The notes under the pieces: generated by a model | What the model saw: only the letters and a program-made list of their open reading frames with translations | The model's database searches: none | Told to the model about the DNA's origin: nothing | In this document: positions 1-7,770 of the stretch, piece after piece | Layout of the letters: every line of letters begins with the position of its first letter | Numbering within the stretch: position 1 is the first letter of the stretch | Position numbers and translations under genes: made by a program | NCBI RefSeq assembly: GCF_016587435.1 | Contig: NZ_BNJJ01000006.1 | Span: forward strand, 124,001 to 188,000 | Reading direction: 5' to 3' | DNA length: 64,000 bases | Source: Dictyobacter formicarum | GTDB lineage: Bacteria; Chloroflexota; Ktedonobacteria; Ktedonobacterales; Ktedonobacteraceae

Positions 1-148
1 GATTTAATAACATATATAAAAAGCATTTGGACGTGCTCCTGCTTAAGGGCATCAGTTGGCTTCTCAAGCGGCTGCGCTCATCCAGATGAGATGAACGGCG
101 TAACATTATAATTCTGAGGCGCGAACAGGGGATAGGTAGGGTACGTGT
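1..148 (+). promoter_or_regulatory. rpoN upstream region with putative -10 and dyad
   Basis: This is the leader region of the sigma-54 gene. A TATAAT hexamer lies at 107-112, but no good -35 is visible 17 bases upstream. A CTCATC-CA-GATGAG dyad at 77-90 sits just upstream of the -10 and could be an operator. A G-rich stretch (GGTAGGG) precedes the ATG at 149. The promoter assignment is inference from sequence only. Confidence 0.3.
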
Positions 149-1603
149 ATGCGATTGGAACAAACGCCAAGAACCGACCAGAACGTCAGAATAAGTGCTC
201 GGCTCGTCACATCGAGTACGATACTCCATCTTTCATCAGATGAGCTTGAGCGCACTATAAATCAGGAACAAACGGAAAATCCTGCACTTCAGGTAACGGA
301 ACAGCGCATCTGCCAGTTCTGCTCAACACCTTTATATGGGCCAACCTGTACAGTCTGTAGCCGCATCACTCAGCAGACACCACAGCTGACATTTACGCCC
401 GAAACACCCCGTCAAACCATAACTTCCGACGGCCCATGGGGACAACAACTCTTCTTCTACGATAGCGATAATTACGGTTTTACTGAGGCCGATAATGATG
501 ATGCCTATGATCCGATGGCCCGTATTCCAACCAGTGAGACGCTGGTAGAAAATCTGCTGCACCAGTTAGAGGCGCTGATCTCGCCCGAAGACGCCTCGAT
601 CGCCGAACAACTGGTGGGAAATCTGGACAGCCGGGGCTATCTAGAAATAAGCCCACAAGAGATTGCTCAACATCTACAGGTGCCATTAGAACGCGTAACA
701 TATGTGCTTAGTCAGCTACAGACCCTGGAGCCGGTGGGCATCGGAGCCCGCGATCTACGTGAGTGCCTGCTGCTGCAACTGGCGGCCCTGGGCGAGCAGC
801 AGCCTCCCTATCCACTGGCCTATACGCTCATCGATCGCTACCTCGAACAACTGGGGCACAACCAATTCGCGGACGTTGCCCGCAAGCTAAAGGTTCCCGA
901 AGCAGAGGTGCGGCGCGCAAGTGATTACATTGGCACCATGCTACATCCTTTCCCTGGCTATATCTATAACTCAGTCAACAATGATACCCCGCTGGGCAGC
1001 AGCACCTCATATATCCATCCCGACGTCATCATCCGCAAAGGAGAAAATGGCTTTGAGATCGAGCTAATGGAAGAGAAGCGTTACAATTTCCGCATCGAGA
1101 CACACTATCCAGGTCACAGCGACCAGGCGGCCAGTGAAAACAATACCGATGTACAAAAATATATGTACCAGAATCGCGACCGGGCCAAATTTTTTGTGGA
1201 GTGCATTTATCGTCGCTGGCGAACCTTAAGGCGCGTAGCAGAGATCGTCGTCAGTCGTCAACAAGAATTTCTCGAAAAAGGCATTCGCTATCTCTATCCA
1301 TTAACCCGAGCCGAAGTTGCCTCCATCCTGCATCTCGATGAAGGCACTGTGAGCAGGGCAACAGCCAACAAATATGCCCTGCTGCCCAATGGCAGATTGA
1401 TCCCAATTGCCTACTTCTTCGATGGCTCATTACGCATCAAAGACATGTTACGCGAGCTCATGCAGTCTGAAGATCCACGCCAGAGGCTAAGCGATGAAGA
1501 ACTGGCGCATATCCTGACCGCGCGCGGTATCCCGCTGGCCCGCAGAACCATTGCGAAATACCGCGAAGAAATGGGCATCGGCTCATCGCGTGAGCGCGGC
1601 TGA
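149..1603 (+). CDS. rpoN: RNA polymerase sigma-54 factor with an extra CxxC-x8-CxxC cluster
   Basis: Sigma-54 directs core RNA polymerase to -24/-12 promoters that need AAA+ activators. The 484-residue product has the N-terminal region I helix (about residues 20-50, ending TENPALQ), the core-binding domain (about 175-270), the helix-turn-helix with TVSRATANKY, and the diagnostic RpoN box ARRTIAKYR at about 464-472 near the C-terminus. Between region I and the core domain there is a cysteine cluster, C55/C58/C67/C70, which I do not know from standard sigma-54 proteins and which looks like a zinc site. The gene faces rqcH with 16 bases between the stops. The family assignment is secure; metal binding by the Cys cluster is inference. 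Confidence 0.95.
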   Translation: MRLEQTPRTDQNVRISARLVTSSTILHLSSDELERTINQEQTENPALQVTEQRICQFCSTPLYGPTCTVCSRITQQTPQLTFTPETPRQTITSDGPWGQQLFFYDSDNYGFTEADNDDAYDPMARIPTSETLVENLLHQLEALISPEDASIAEQLVGNLDSRGYLEISPQEIAQHLQVPLERVTYVLSQLQTLEPVGIGARDLRECLLLQLAALGEQQPPYPLAYTLIDRYLEQLGHNQFADVARKLKVPEAEVRRASDYIGTMLHPFPGYIYNSVNNDTPLGSSTSYIHPDVIIRKGENGFEIELMEEKRYNFRIETHYPGHSDQAASENNTDVQKYMYQNRDRAKFFVECIYRRWRTLRRVAEIVVSRQQEFLEKGIRYLYPLTRAEVASILHLDEGTVSRATANKYALLPNGRLIPIAYFFDGSLRIKDMLRELMQSEDPRQRLSDEELAHILTARGIPLARRTIAKYREEMGIGSSRERG

Positions 1604-1618
1604 CGTGTCAGCGCTTAC
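1590..1618. terminator. Dyad spanning the rpoN stop codon, between convergent rpoN and rqcH
   Basis: An imperfect inverted repeat pairs the last rpoN codons and its TGA stop (1590-1604) with 1607-1618. The core is GCTGAC/GTCAGC, and GTGAGCGC pairs with GCGCTTAC after a three-base interruption. It lies exactly between the two convergent genes and could end transcription from both sides. There is no clear T tract, so terminator function is only inferred. Confidence 0.4.
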
Positions 1619-1619
1619 T

Positions 1620-3602
1620 CTATGCTTTGAGCAGGGCCAGCGCCTTATCTGGCTCAATATAGATCGTGTGCTCACGCTCATAGATCACCATGCCGGGTCC
1701 ACCACCCTTCATATGGCGAACATGCCGTTGCAAGGTATAATCAACGGGCGCGCTGGTCGTTCCCCGCGCTTCACTATAATAGGCCGCCAGGCTGGCAGCC
1801 TGATCAATCGTGCTGCGTGGAATCTCTCGTCCGGCCGCTTTGATAATCACATGGGCACCGGCAACGCCGCGAGCATGTAGCCACATATCGTTGGAGGTAG
1901 CCTGGCGGAACGTCACTTCCTCATTCTGCCGACTATTTTTGCCAACCAGCAAGGTAAAACCTTCACGGCTCTGAAAATGCAGGGGCACGCCACCGCCAGA
2001 AGCGGTGGGTTTCCCTTTAGCCGCCTTGCCCCCCTTGCCTTTCTTAGCCGCTTTGAGGGCCTTCTTATCCACCAGGGCCTTACCACGGATATACCCCGCT
2101 GCCTGCACCTCATTCTTAACATGCGCGATCTCAGAGGCATTCTCGGCCAGCTTGAGGTCGGCAAAGAACTGCTCCAGGGTCGCCAGCTCAGTATTGTTCT
2201 GCTCGATCTGGCCTGGCACCAGTTCAAGTGCCCGGCGCAACTTATGATATTTATTGAAGTAGCGATTCGCGTTCCCCACAGCATCGAAGCGTGGATCCAG
2301 CGGCACCGTCACCTTCTGCGTGTCTCCTGTGGAAGCCTGGTCGAAGTAATTCTCCAGCACCACGCTGGTTGGACCCTGCTCCACCTCCTGCTGATAGGCC
2401 AGGAGCAACTCGCCAAACAAACGATACCGAGCGGCCTCGGCTGAATTGTCCATCTCTTTCTGTAACAACTCAGCTTTGCGCCTGCAGCGCTCAATATTGG
2501 TTTGCAGAATCTTGCGCAACGGAGCTCGCAGGGTATCCACGGCATCGCGCCACTCGGAGCGAGCGAAGTATTCATCCAGCAAGACATTGATTGAGGGTGA
2601 CTCGCGCACACGCGAATCTGGCAGGGCAGAGTACTGTTCAAGCACATAAGGAGCAAAGGCCAGAGGCACATAGCGCTCCTCGCCCGCGACCGCGAACGCC
2701 TGCTGTTGTTCGTCAGCTGTCAGGCTGCGCTCAATCAGATGGGGATGCCAACGATGGCTATCATAAGCGGCCGTCAGGTCGTTGACATTCCAGGCCAGCT
2801 CTTCCCAGACCGCCTGATCGGCCTGCGCAACCGGTGTTTCAGTATTCTCGGTGGCGCGAAACACCGCTTCACGGGCCAGCAAAGGACTACAGCCGAGCAC
2901 GTGATGGGATAGCAATTGCCAGAGTTTCGGCTGTTCGGGAGCCCGCTTACGCTTTTTAACCGGCACCTGAGTCTCCTCCGGGATTGTCTCGTCAGCGGCA
3001 CAGATAGCCAGCTGTGCCGCCGTCACGCTGGTCGGCTCCAGGCGCGGCAACTGCTGGCCTGCCAGTGTACGCTGCTGAGGTGGTGGCGGCACATACGGCA
3101 GGCCGGCCGCCACCTCACGATAGCGATTGACATCCGAGCCAACACGCTTCAGACTCCCCAGAATCATCCCCCGCTCATCGCAAAAAATAATATTGCTGAG
3201 CCGTCCCATCGCCTCAATAATAAGGCGAAAACGCACACGCTCCTCGCTATCAGGACTCTTGCGATAGCCAGCTATAATCTCCAGCACACGCTCCCAGCGC
3301 GGCTGCTCGATCGACTCAATACGTGCTCCCTCCAGATGCTTGCGCAACAGCATCACAAAAGCTGGCGGCTCACTGGCAATTCTTTGCGGCTTCAAAGCCG
3401 TAATATGGGCACGAACAAATTGTGGATGGGCGGAAAGATAGACCCAACGATTTTGTCCTCCCTGGCCCTCGGTGCCCGGTGCATAACATTGCAGAGCCAC
3501 CGCGTGCTCGGTCGGCTGAATAATCGTATCGATACGTGCCCCTACCAGCAATTTCCGCCACTCATCTGCGACGGTAGCAAGAGTTATAGCATCTATATAC
3601 AT
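1620..3602 (-). CDS. rqcH: RqcH / NFACT-family ribosome quality control protein
   Basis: RqcH binds stalled 50S subunits carrying peptidyl-tRNA and directs C-terminal alanine tailing of the stalled peptide. The start chosen is the ATG at 3602 (MYIDAITLATVADEW...), giving 660 residues; an in-frame extension upstream reads only through GC-rich repeat DNA. Visible features are the NFACT-N domain (VMLLRKHLEGARIESI, LIIEAMGRLSNIIFCD), a coiled-coil middle after a KYHKLRRALE segment, a Lys/Gly/Ala-rich linker, and the C-terminal NFACT-R domain with DMWLHARGVAGAHVII. The length is near the family norm, somewhat extended by the basic linker. Older annotations call this family fibronectin-binding protein. 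Confidence 0.92.
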   Translation of the reverse strand: MYIDAITLATVADEWRKLLVGARIDTIIQPTEHAVALQCYAPGTEGQGGQNRWVYLSAHPQFVRAHITALKPQRIASEPPAFVMLLRKHLEGARIESIEQPRWERVLEIIAGYRKSPDSEERVRFRLIIEAMGRLSNIIFCDERGMILGSLKRVGSDVNRYREVAAGLPYVPPPPQQRTLAGQQLPRLEPTSVTAAQLAICAADETIPEETQVPVKKRKRAPEQPKLWQLLSHHVLGCSPLLAREAVFRATENTETPVAQADQAVWEELAWNVNDLTAAYDSHRWHPHLIERSLTADEQQQAFAVAGEERYVPLAFAPYVLEQYSALPDSRVRESPSINVLLDEYFARSEWRDAVDTLRAPLRKILQTNIERCRRKAELLQKEMDNSAEAARYRLFGELLLAYQQEVEQGPTSVVLENYFDQASTGDTQKVTVPLDPRFDAVGNANRYFNKYHKLRRALELVPGQIEQNNTELATLEQFFADLKLAENASEIAHVKNEVQAAGYIRGKALVDKKALKAAKKGKGGKAAKGKPTASGGGVPLHFQSREGFTLLVGKNSRQNEEVTFRQATSNDMWLHARGVAGAHVIIKAAGREIPRSTIDQAASLAAYYSEARGTTSAPVDYTLQRHVRHMKGGGPGMVIYEREHTIYIEPDKALALLKA

Positions 3603-4301
3603 AGTAACTTCCGATCTATTTCCGCTCCCGCCTCCAGCGGGAGGAAAGGGGAGGATATCAGGGGGACACCCCCTGACCCCCGGCATGGGCTGCTGCCCCT
3701 GCACCCCGCTTTCTTCGCTCCGGTTTAGGTTTCCCCTGCCTCCCGCTGGGAGGAGAGGGGAGGATATCAGGGGGGCACCCCTTGCTTACAGGTATAGGTT
3801 TTTTGGATTCACGCCAGGAAAGCGGGGATGCAAGGGGCTTGCCGCCCCTTGACTGGGGGTTTGGCGAGCATGCCGGGGGCATGATCAAGCTGTGCCCCCA
3901 ACTCTTCCCCTCCCCGTGCCGCCCGCAGGGCGGCATCAGGGGCCTCAGGGGCTACGCCCCTGAAAAACCTACACCTGTAAGGGCACCCCCTGACCCCCGG
4001 CATGGGCTTGCTGCCCCTGCACCCCGCTTTTGGCGGGGAAAGAAGGAATTTCTGGGGTTTTCCCCAGGCTCCAGGCAAGGGCTGCCGCCTCTGCATTCCA
4101 CTTTCTTCTCTGAGGCAAACGACTTTCGAGATACCCAACCGTGTTGTACAATAGTAGTGCAAGCACGCATAGACTCAACATTAGGAGGCCGGGTGGCTTT
4201 TCTTTGTCATTGTGCTCGCAAATACAAATTAAAGTATAACAAAGAGATGTTCGTTCGTACACCAATCCTCTTTCTATTTGAGCAACTGCAGGAAGAAAAG
4301 C
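3603..4301. repeat. GC-rich intergenic region with degenerate direct repeats
   Basis: About 700 bases between rqcH and gmk with no credible gene. Blocks around 3640-3720, 3750-3785 and 3980-4045 share stretches such as GGGGAGGATATCAGGGGG, CACCCCCTGACCCCCGGCAT and GCCCCTGCACCCCGCTTT in varying order. A segment at 3862-3900 (GGCGAGCATGCCGGGGGCAT) is one arm of the inverted-repeat element found complete at 58536-58729. The last 100 bases are AT-rich and contain TATAAC near 4236, a possible -10 for gmk. Long open frames here are by-products of the repeats. Confidence 0.6.
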
Positions 4302-4946
4302 ATGCAACTTGAGACTCAATCGCTATTGTCACAATCAAAGCAAGCGGCCACCAAAAAGCCAGGATTGCTCTTTGTCCTTTCGGCCCCCTCGGGCACCGGT
4401 AAGGACAGCGTAATCAACGCCCTGAAAGAAAAGGGAGCTGATTTTCACGTGGTTGCTTCGGTCACAACCCGCGCGCCACGCCCTGGTGAAAGCGAGGGCA
4501 ATCCTTATCATTTTGTCAGTCATGAACAATTCAAAGACATGATTGCACAGAACAAACTCATTGAGTACGCGCAGGTGCATGGTAACTGGTATGGGCAACC
4601 CATCCAACAAATCGTCGATAATTTGGAAAAAGGACGCGATGTCCTGCTCAAAATTGATGTACAGGGCGCAGCGACAGTGCGACAAAGGGTACCAGGAGCG
4701 ATCTATATTTTCCTCGTTCCCGGCTCCATTGACGAACTTGTCGAGCGCCTGATCAATCGCCAAACCGAGACAGAGGAAGAGCGCCAGCGCCGACTTATCG
4801 ACGCACAACACGAGCTCGCACAGCAAGAACACTATGATTACACCATTGTGAACCGCCAGGGGCGACTCTCCGAGGCCGTTGAACAATTGCAAGCAATTAT
4901 GCAAGCAGAACATTGCCGCACTCGCCCGCGGTACGTACAAATATAA
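4302..4946 (+). CDS. gmk: Guanylate kinase
   Basis: Converts GMP and ATP to GDP and ADP. The start is ATG 4302, preceded by AGGAAG at 7 bases; a TTG 24 bases upstream is less likely. The 214-residue product has a P-loop APSGTGKDS (the usual form is APSGAGKST, so Asp-Ser replaces Ser-Thr after Lys), the GMP-binding VTTRAPRPGE and YHFVS segments, and the lid region TETEEERQRR. It is followed after 18 bases by glpX on the same strand, suggesting co-transcription. The unusual P-loop ending is visible directly; its effect on nucleotide binding is unknown. Confidence 0.93.
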   Translation: MQLETQSLLSQSKQAATKKPGLLFVLSAPSGTGKDSVINALKEKGADFHVVASVTTRAPRPGESEGNPYHFVSHEQFKDMIAQNKLIEYAQVHGNWYGQPIQQIVDNLEKGRDVLLKIDVQGAATVRQRVPGAIYIFLVPGSIDELVERLINRQTETEEERQRRLIDAQHELAQQEHYDYTIVNRQGRLSEAVEQLQAIMQAEHCRTRPRYVQI

Positions 4947-4964
4947 AAACAAAGGATTTTTGCG

Positions 4965-5969
4965 ATGCAACCAGAAGAGGAACGTTTTGAACCTTCGCGC
5001 ACAATTGAGCGCAATTTAGGAATGGAACTCATTCGCGTAACCGAGGCAGCCGCCTTAAGCGCCGGTCGTTGGATGGGTAAAGGCAATAAAGAGATGGTCG
5101 ACCAGGCAGCTGTGGACGCCATGCGTCATGCGGTCGATGGAGTAGATATGCACGGTGTAGTGGTGATTGGTGAAGGTGAGAAAGACGAAGCCCCGATGCT
5201 TTATATCGGTGAAGAGATCGGCAATGGCAGCAAGCCAGATGTAGACGTGGCCGTAGATCCCGTTGACGGAACGCGCCTGCTGGCATTGGGGTTGCCGGGA
5301 GCCCTGGCGGTCATCGCCACGGCCGAGCGCGGCAGCATGTATTCGGCCCCTCCGGGAGTCTATTACATGGAAAAGATTGCCGTCGGGCCAGCGATGAAAA
5401 ACGTCATCGACATCAATGCTCCAATCGCAGTCAACCTGGATCGCATCGCACGCACACGCCAATCGCGCCTCGACGATCTGACCGCTGTCATCCTTGATCG
5501 TCCTCGTCACCAGGATATCATTCGCCAAGTTCGAGAGGCCGGCGCCCGTATTCGCCTGATCACCGACGGTGACGTGGCCGCCGCTATCCTGGCCGCAATG
5601 GAAGACTATCGTGGTATCGACATCATGCTGGGTATTGGTGGAGCGCCAGAAGCAGTGCTGGCCGCCGCCGCATTGAAGTGTCTGGGCGGCGAGATCCAGT
5701 GTAAAATCTGGCCACGCACAGAAGAAGAACGCCAGCGCTTCAAAGCCGACGGCATCGATATGGACAGGGTGTACCGCACAGACGATCTGGTAAGCGGCAA
5801 CGATGTCAGTTTCGCAGCCACAGGCATTACCAGCGGAGAACTGCTCGACGGCGTTCAATACTTTGGTTGGGGTGCTCGCACATCATCCATCATGATGCGC
5901 TCACACTCAGGTACCGTTCGCTACATTCAGGCTCGCCACAAATGGCGCAAAGGGGTAGTGCAGCATTAA
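4965..5969 (+). CDS. glpX: Fructose-1,6-bisphosphatase class II (GlpX)
   Basis: Dephosphorylates fructose 1,6-bisphosphate in gluconeogenesis and the pentose/Calvin cycles. The 334-residue protein shows the GlpX start NLGMELIRVTEAAALSAGRW, the metal-binding VIGEGEKDEAPML and VDPVDGT motifs, GGAPEAVLAAAALKCLGG, and the C-terminal GITSGELLDGV and TSSIMMRS segments. Its length matches the family. It lies 18 bases downstream of gmk and is followed by a hairpin-rich intergenic region. The in-frame start at 4965 gives a short extra N-terminus (MQPEEERFEPSRTIER) before the conserved part. Confidence 0.94.
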   Translation: MQPEEERFEPSRTIERNLGMELIRVTEAAALSAGRWMGKGNKEMVDQAAVDAMRHAVDGVDMHGVVVIGEGEKDEAPMLYIGEEIGNGSKPDVDVAVDPVDGTRLLALGLPGALAVIATAERGSMYSAPPGVYYMEKIAVGPAMKNVIDINAPIAVNLDRIARTRQSRLDDLTAVILDRPRHQDIIRQVREAGARIRLITDGDVAAAILAAMEDYRGIDIMLGIGGAPEAVLAAAALKCLGGEIQCKIWPRTEEERQRFKADGIDMDRVYRTDDLVSGNDVSFAATGITSGELLDGVQYFGWGARTSSIMMRSHSGTVRYIQARHKWRKGVVQH

Positions 5970-6148
5970 ATTATGCTGGCGCAGCCAGCGTGGGTGGGGG
6001 CGCTGACGCTCACCCCTATTCTTGTTCTTTCAGGTGAGCGTGTCTGAATGTCTTGCTTTTCGCGCCTTCAAGCTGAGGCAAGGAGATGATGCCCCCGGCA
6101 TCCTCGTCAGCACCTATGACGCTACGCGCCTTCGGCGCTCAAAAGGTC

Positions 6149-6211
6149 TTTTTTATTCGTTGGTGCAGCCATTCGCGCAAAGCGCGAATGGCTGCACCAA
6201 CGAATAAAAAA
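6149..6211. repeat. Perfect 30-bp hairpin, 3-nt loop
   Basis: Bases 6149-6178 are exactly complementary to 6182-6211 around an AAA centre. The outer ends are T6 and A6, so the structure could act as a bidirectional terminator. The arm contains GTTGGTGCAGC, shared with the hairpin at 6362, but the rest differs. Confidence 0.9.
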
Positions 6212-6361
6212 TGGCCCGGGCGCGCATGTGCCTGCCCATACGGAGGCGCTTTGCTTCCCATGGCGATAGACTTCAGACGCTTTCAAAAAGAGTGTCAGAT
6301 TCCCATAGCATCCGCATGCACGGTGCATGGGTTTGCGCACTTCCCGTGCTCAGGATGTCCC

Positions 6362-6415
6362 TTTATTGTTGGTGCAGCAGGTGCGCGAATGCGCACCTGC
6401 TGCACCAACAATAAA
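6362..6415. repeat. Perfect 25-bp hairpin, 4-nt loop
   Basis: Arms 6362-6386 and 6391-6415 are exact complements around GAAT. The outer ends are TTTATT/AATAAA, followed by an A run. It shares GTTGGTGCAGC and GTGCGC with other copies and is flanked by the G-rich module typical of the family. Confidence 0.9.
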
Positions 6416-6540
6416 AAAGAGAGGGGGGGACGCCTTCGTTCCCCAGACCCAGGGGTGCTCTGATTCTCAGTCTGTTGGGAGTCTGACACTCTCTAAATAA
6501 AGGGTACGGGCATGTCAGCGCCCATACACACATGCACACA

Positions 6541-6598
6541 TGTCTACATAGTGTGTGAGCGGTCCCTGTTTATGGGCCGCTCACACACTATGTAGACA
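6541..6598. terminator. 22-bp hairpin that includes the icd stop codon
   Basis: Arms 6541-6562 and 6577-6598 are exact complements. The right arm is the end of the icd reading frame (its last five codons, the TGA at 6581-6583, and four bases beyond); the left arm is an inverted copy lying past the stop. The 14-base centre contains CCC/GGG, which can extend the stem. It is likely the 3' end structure of the icd transcript, although no T tract follows on the minus strand. Confidence 0.6.
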
Positions 6599-7666
6599 CT
6601 CAATAACCGCGTCAGCAACCTGAGACGTGCCAACGGCAGTAGGATCATCGGGGCGCGGCTTTAAATCATAGGTTACTGATTTCCCTTCGGCCAATACCTG
6701 CATCAAAGCCCTCTCTAAACGATCAGCGGCTTCTCTCTCTTCCAGATGGCGCAGCATCATCACTCCGGAAAACATCATCGCCATTGGATTTACCTTATTC
6801 TGACCAGCATATTTAGGCGCACTACCATGCACTGGCTCAAAAACAGCGTAATTATTGCCAATATTAGCGCCCGGAGCCACACCCAGGCCGCCAATTAAAC
6901 CTGCAGATAAATCAGAGATAATATCGCCATAGAGGTTAGGAAGGACCAGCACATCATATTGTTCGGGCTTCTGCACCAGTTGCATGCACATATTGTCAAC
7001 AATGCGGTCCTCATATTGAATATCTGAATATTCTTTGGCCACTTCATGAGCTGTAGACAGAAAGAGCCCATCGGAGAGACGCATAATATTAGCCTTATGT
7101 ACAGCGGTCACTTTACGGCGCTTATTGGCCCGTGCGTACTCGAAAGCGAACTTCACAATGCGCCTGGTAGCAGCAATGGAAATATACTTGACACTCATGG
7201 CTGAATCAGGATCGATATGATGCCCCGTAGTGCGGCCAATGAATTCTATCAACTCCTCATATTCAGGGGTACCACGTTGAAATTCAATACCAGCATAGAG
7301 GTCTTCAGTATTTTCGCGTACAATTACCAGATCAATATTTTCGTAGCGAGAACGAAGTCCTTGATACGTCTTGGCAGGGCGCAAGTTCGCATAGAGATCA
7401 AGCTTTTTACGCAACGTCACATTGGCGCTACGTTGACCTTTCCCCACTGGAGTCGTAATGGGTCCCTTGATCCCTACTTTTGTGCGTTTGATCGACTCTA
7501 TCACCTCCTCTGGCAAAACAGTCCCTTGTTTTGCCAGAGTTTCCACTCCTGCCGGCTGCACATCCCAACTAAACTGTACGCCAGTTGCTTCCAGCACACG
7601 ACAGGTCGCCTCAGCAATTTCTGGCCCAGTTCCATCGCCGGGGATCAGCGTCACTGCATGCGGCAT
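6581..7666 (-). CDS. icd: Isocitrate dehydrogenase, NAD-type (isocitrate/isopropylmalate family)
   Basis: Beta-decarboxylating dehydrogenase of the IDH/IPMDH superfamily. The start is ATG 7666, preceded by GGAGG at 5 bases; an ATG 12 bases upstream overlaps that site. The 361-residue protein shows [10 protein letters not shown], the substrate loop [33 protein letters not shown], the Lys region [16 protein letters not shown], and the metal/NAD part [15 protein letters not shown] with [13 protein letters not shown]. The RSxNVxLRxxLDLYAN loop fits isocitrate better than isopropylmalate. The alternative, LeuB, deserves checking because leuA is in this window and no leuB was seen. The gene's 3' end is part of a perfect hairpin. 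Confidence 0.82.
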   Translation of the reverse strand: MPHAVTLIPGDGTGPEIAEATCRVLEATGVQFSWDVQPAGVETLAKQGTVLPEEVIESIKRTKVGIKGPITTPVGKGQRSANVTLRKKLDLYANLRPAKTYQGLRSRYENIDLVIVRENTEDLYAGIEFQRGTPEYEELIEFIGRTTGHHIDPDSAMSVKYISIAATRRIVKFAFEYARANKRRKVTAVHKANIMRLSDGLFLSTAHEVAKEYSDIQYEDRIVDNMCMQLVQKPEQYDVLVLPNLYGDIISDLSAGLIGGLGVAPGANIGNNYAVFEPVHGSAPKYAGQNKVNPMAMMFSGVMMLRHLEEREAADRLERALMQVLAEGKSVTYDLKPRPDDPTAVGTSQVADAVIECLHSV

Positions 7667-7731
7667 GTAATCCTCCATAATAAGCAGAACTCCCCTTTTT
7701 TGGGATTTGGGAGAGAGTAAATTATTTTTCG

Positions 7732-7740
7732 ATTATATCA
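7732..7740 (-). promoter_or_regulatory. Extended -10 promoter for icd
   Basis: Read on the minus strand this is TGATATAAT, a TG-extended -10 with a perfect TATAAT, about 65 bases upstream of the icd start. No good -35 is seen, which is usual for extended -10 promoters. It lies between the topA stop and icd, so icd can be transcribed separately from topA. Confidence 0.5.
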
Positions 7741-7770
7741 CAACTTTCTCTAATCGTTCTGCTTTTATCA

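Larger units (their letters stand above)
5970..6540. repeat. Intergenic region carrying two long hairpin modules
   Basis: This stretch between convergent glpX and icd has no credible gene. A small dyad (CAGCAT/ATGCTG) flanks the glpX stop. It contains the conserved flank GACGCTACGCGCCTTCGGCG (about 6118-6137), the hairpin at 6149-6211, a second flank with TTCCCATGGCGATAGACTTC, the hairpin at 6362-6415, and a third flank with GACGCCTTCGTTCCCCAG. It ends in TCTGACACTCTCT, the inverse of the GAGAGTGTC found at other copies. Open frames in this region only read through the palindromes. Confidence 0.7.

Noticed and set aside
2916..3728. 270-codon plus-strand open frame
   Set aside because: It is antisense to rqcH, which has clear family motifs; the frame's product has no recognisable features.
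3782..4312. 176-codon frame before gmk
   Set aside because: It is created by the GC-rich repeats and overlaps the gmk start; no ribosome site or domain.
6022..6463. Open frames of 60-125 codons across the hairpin modules
   Set aside because: They only read through palindromes and flanks, occur on both strands, have no ribosome site and no recognisable domain.
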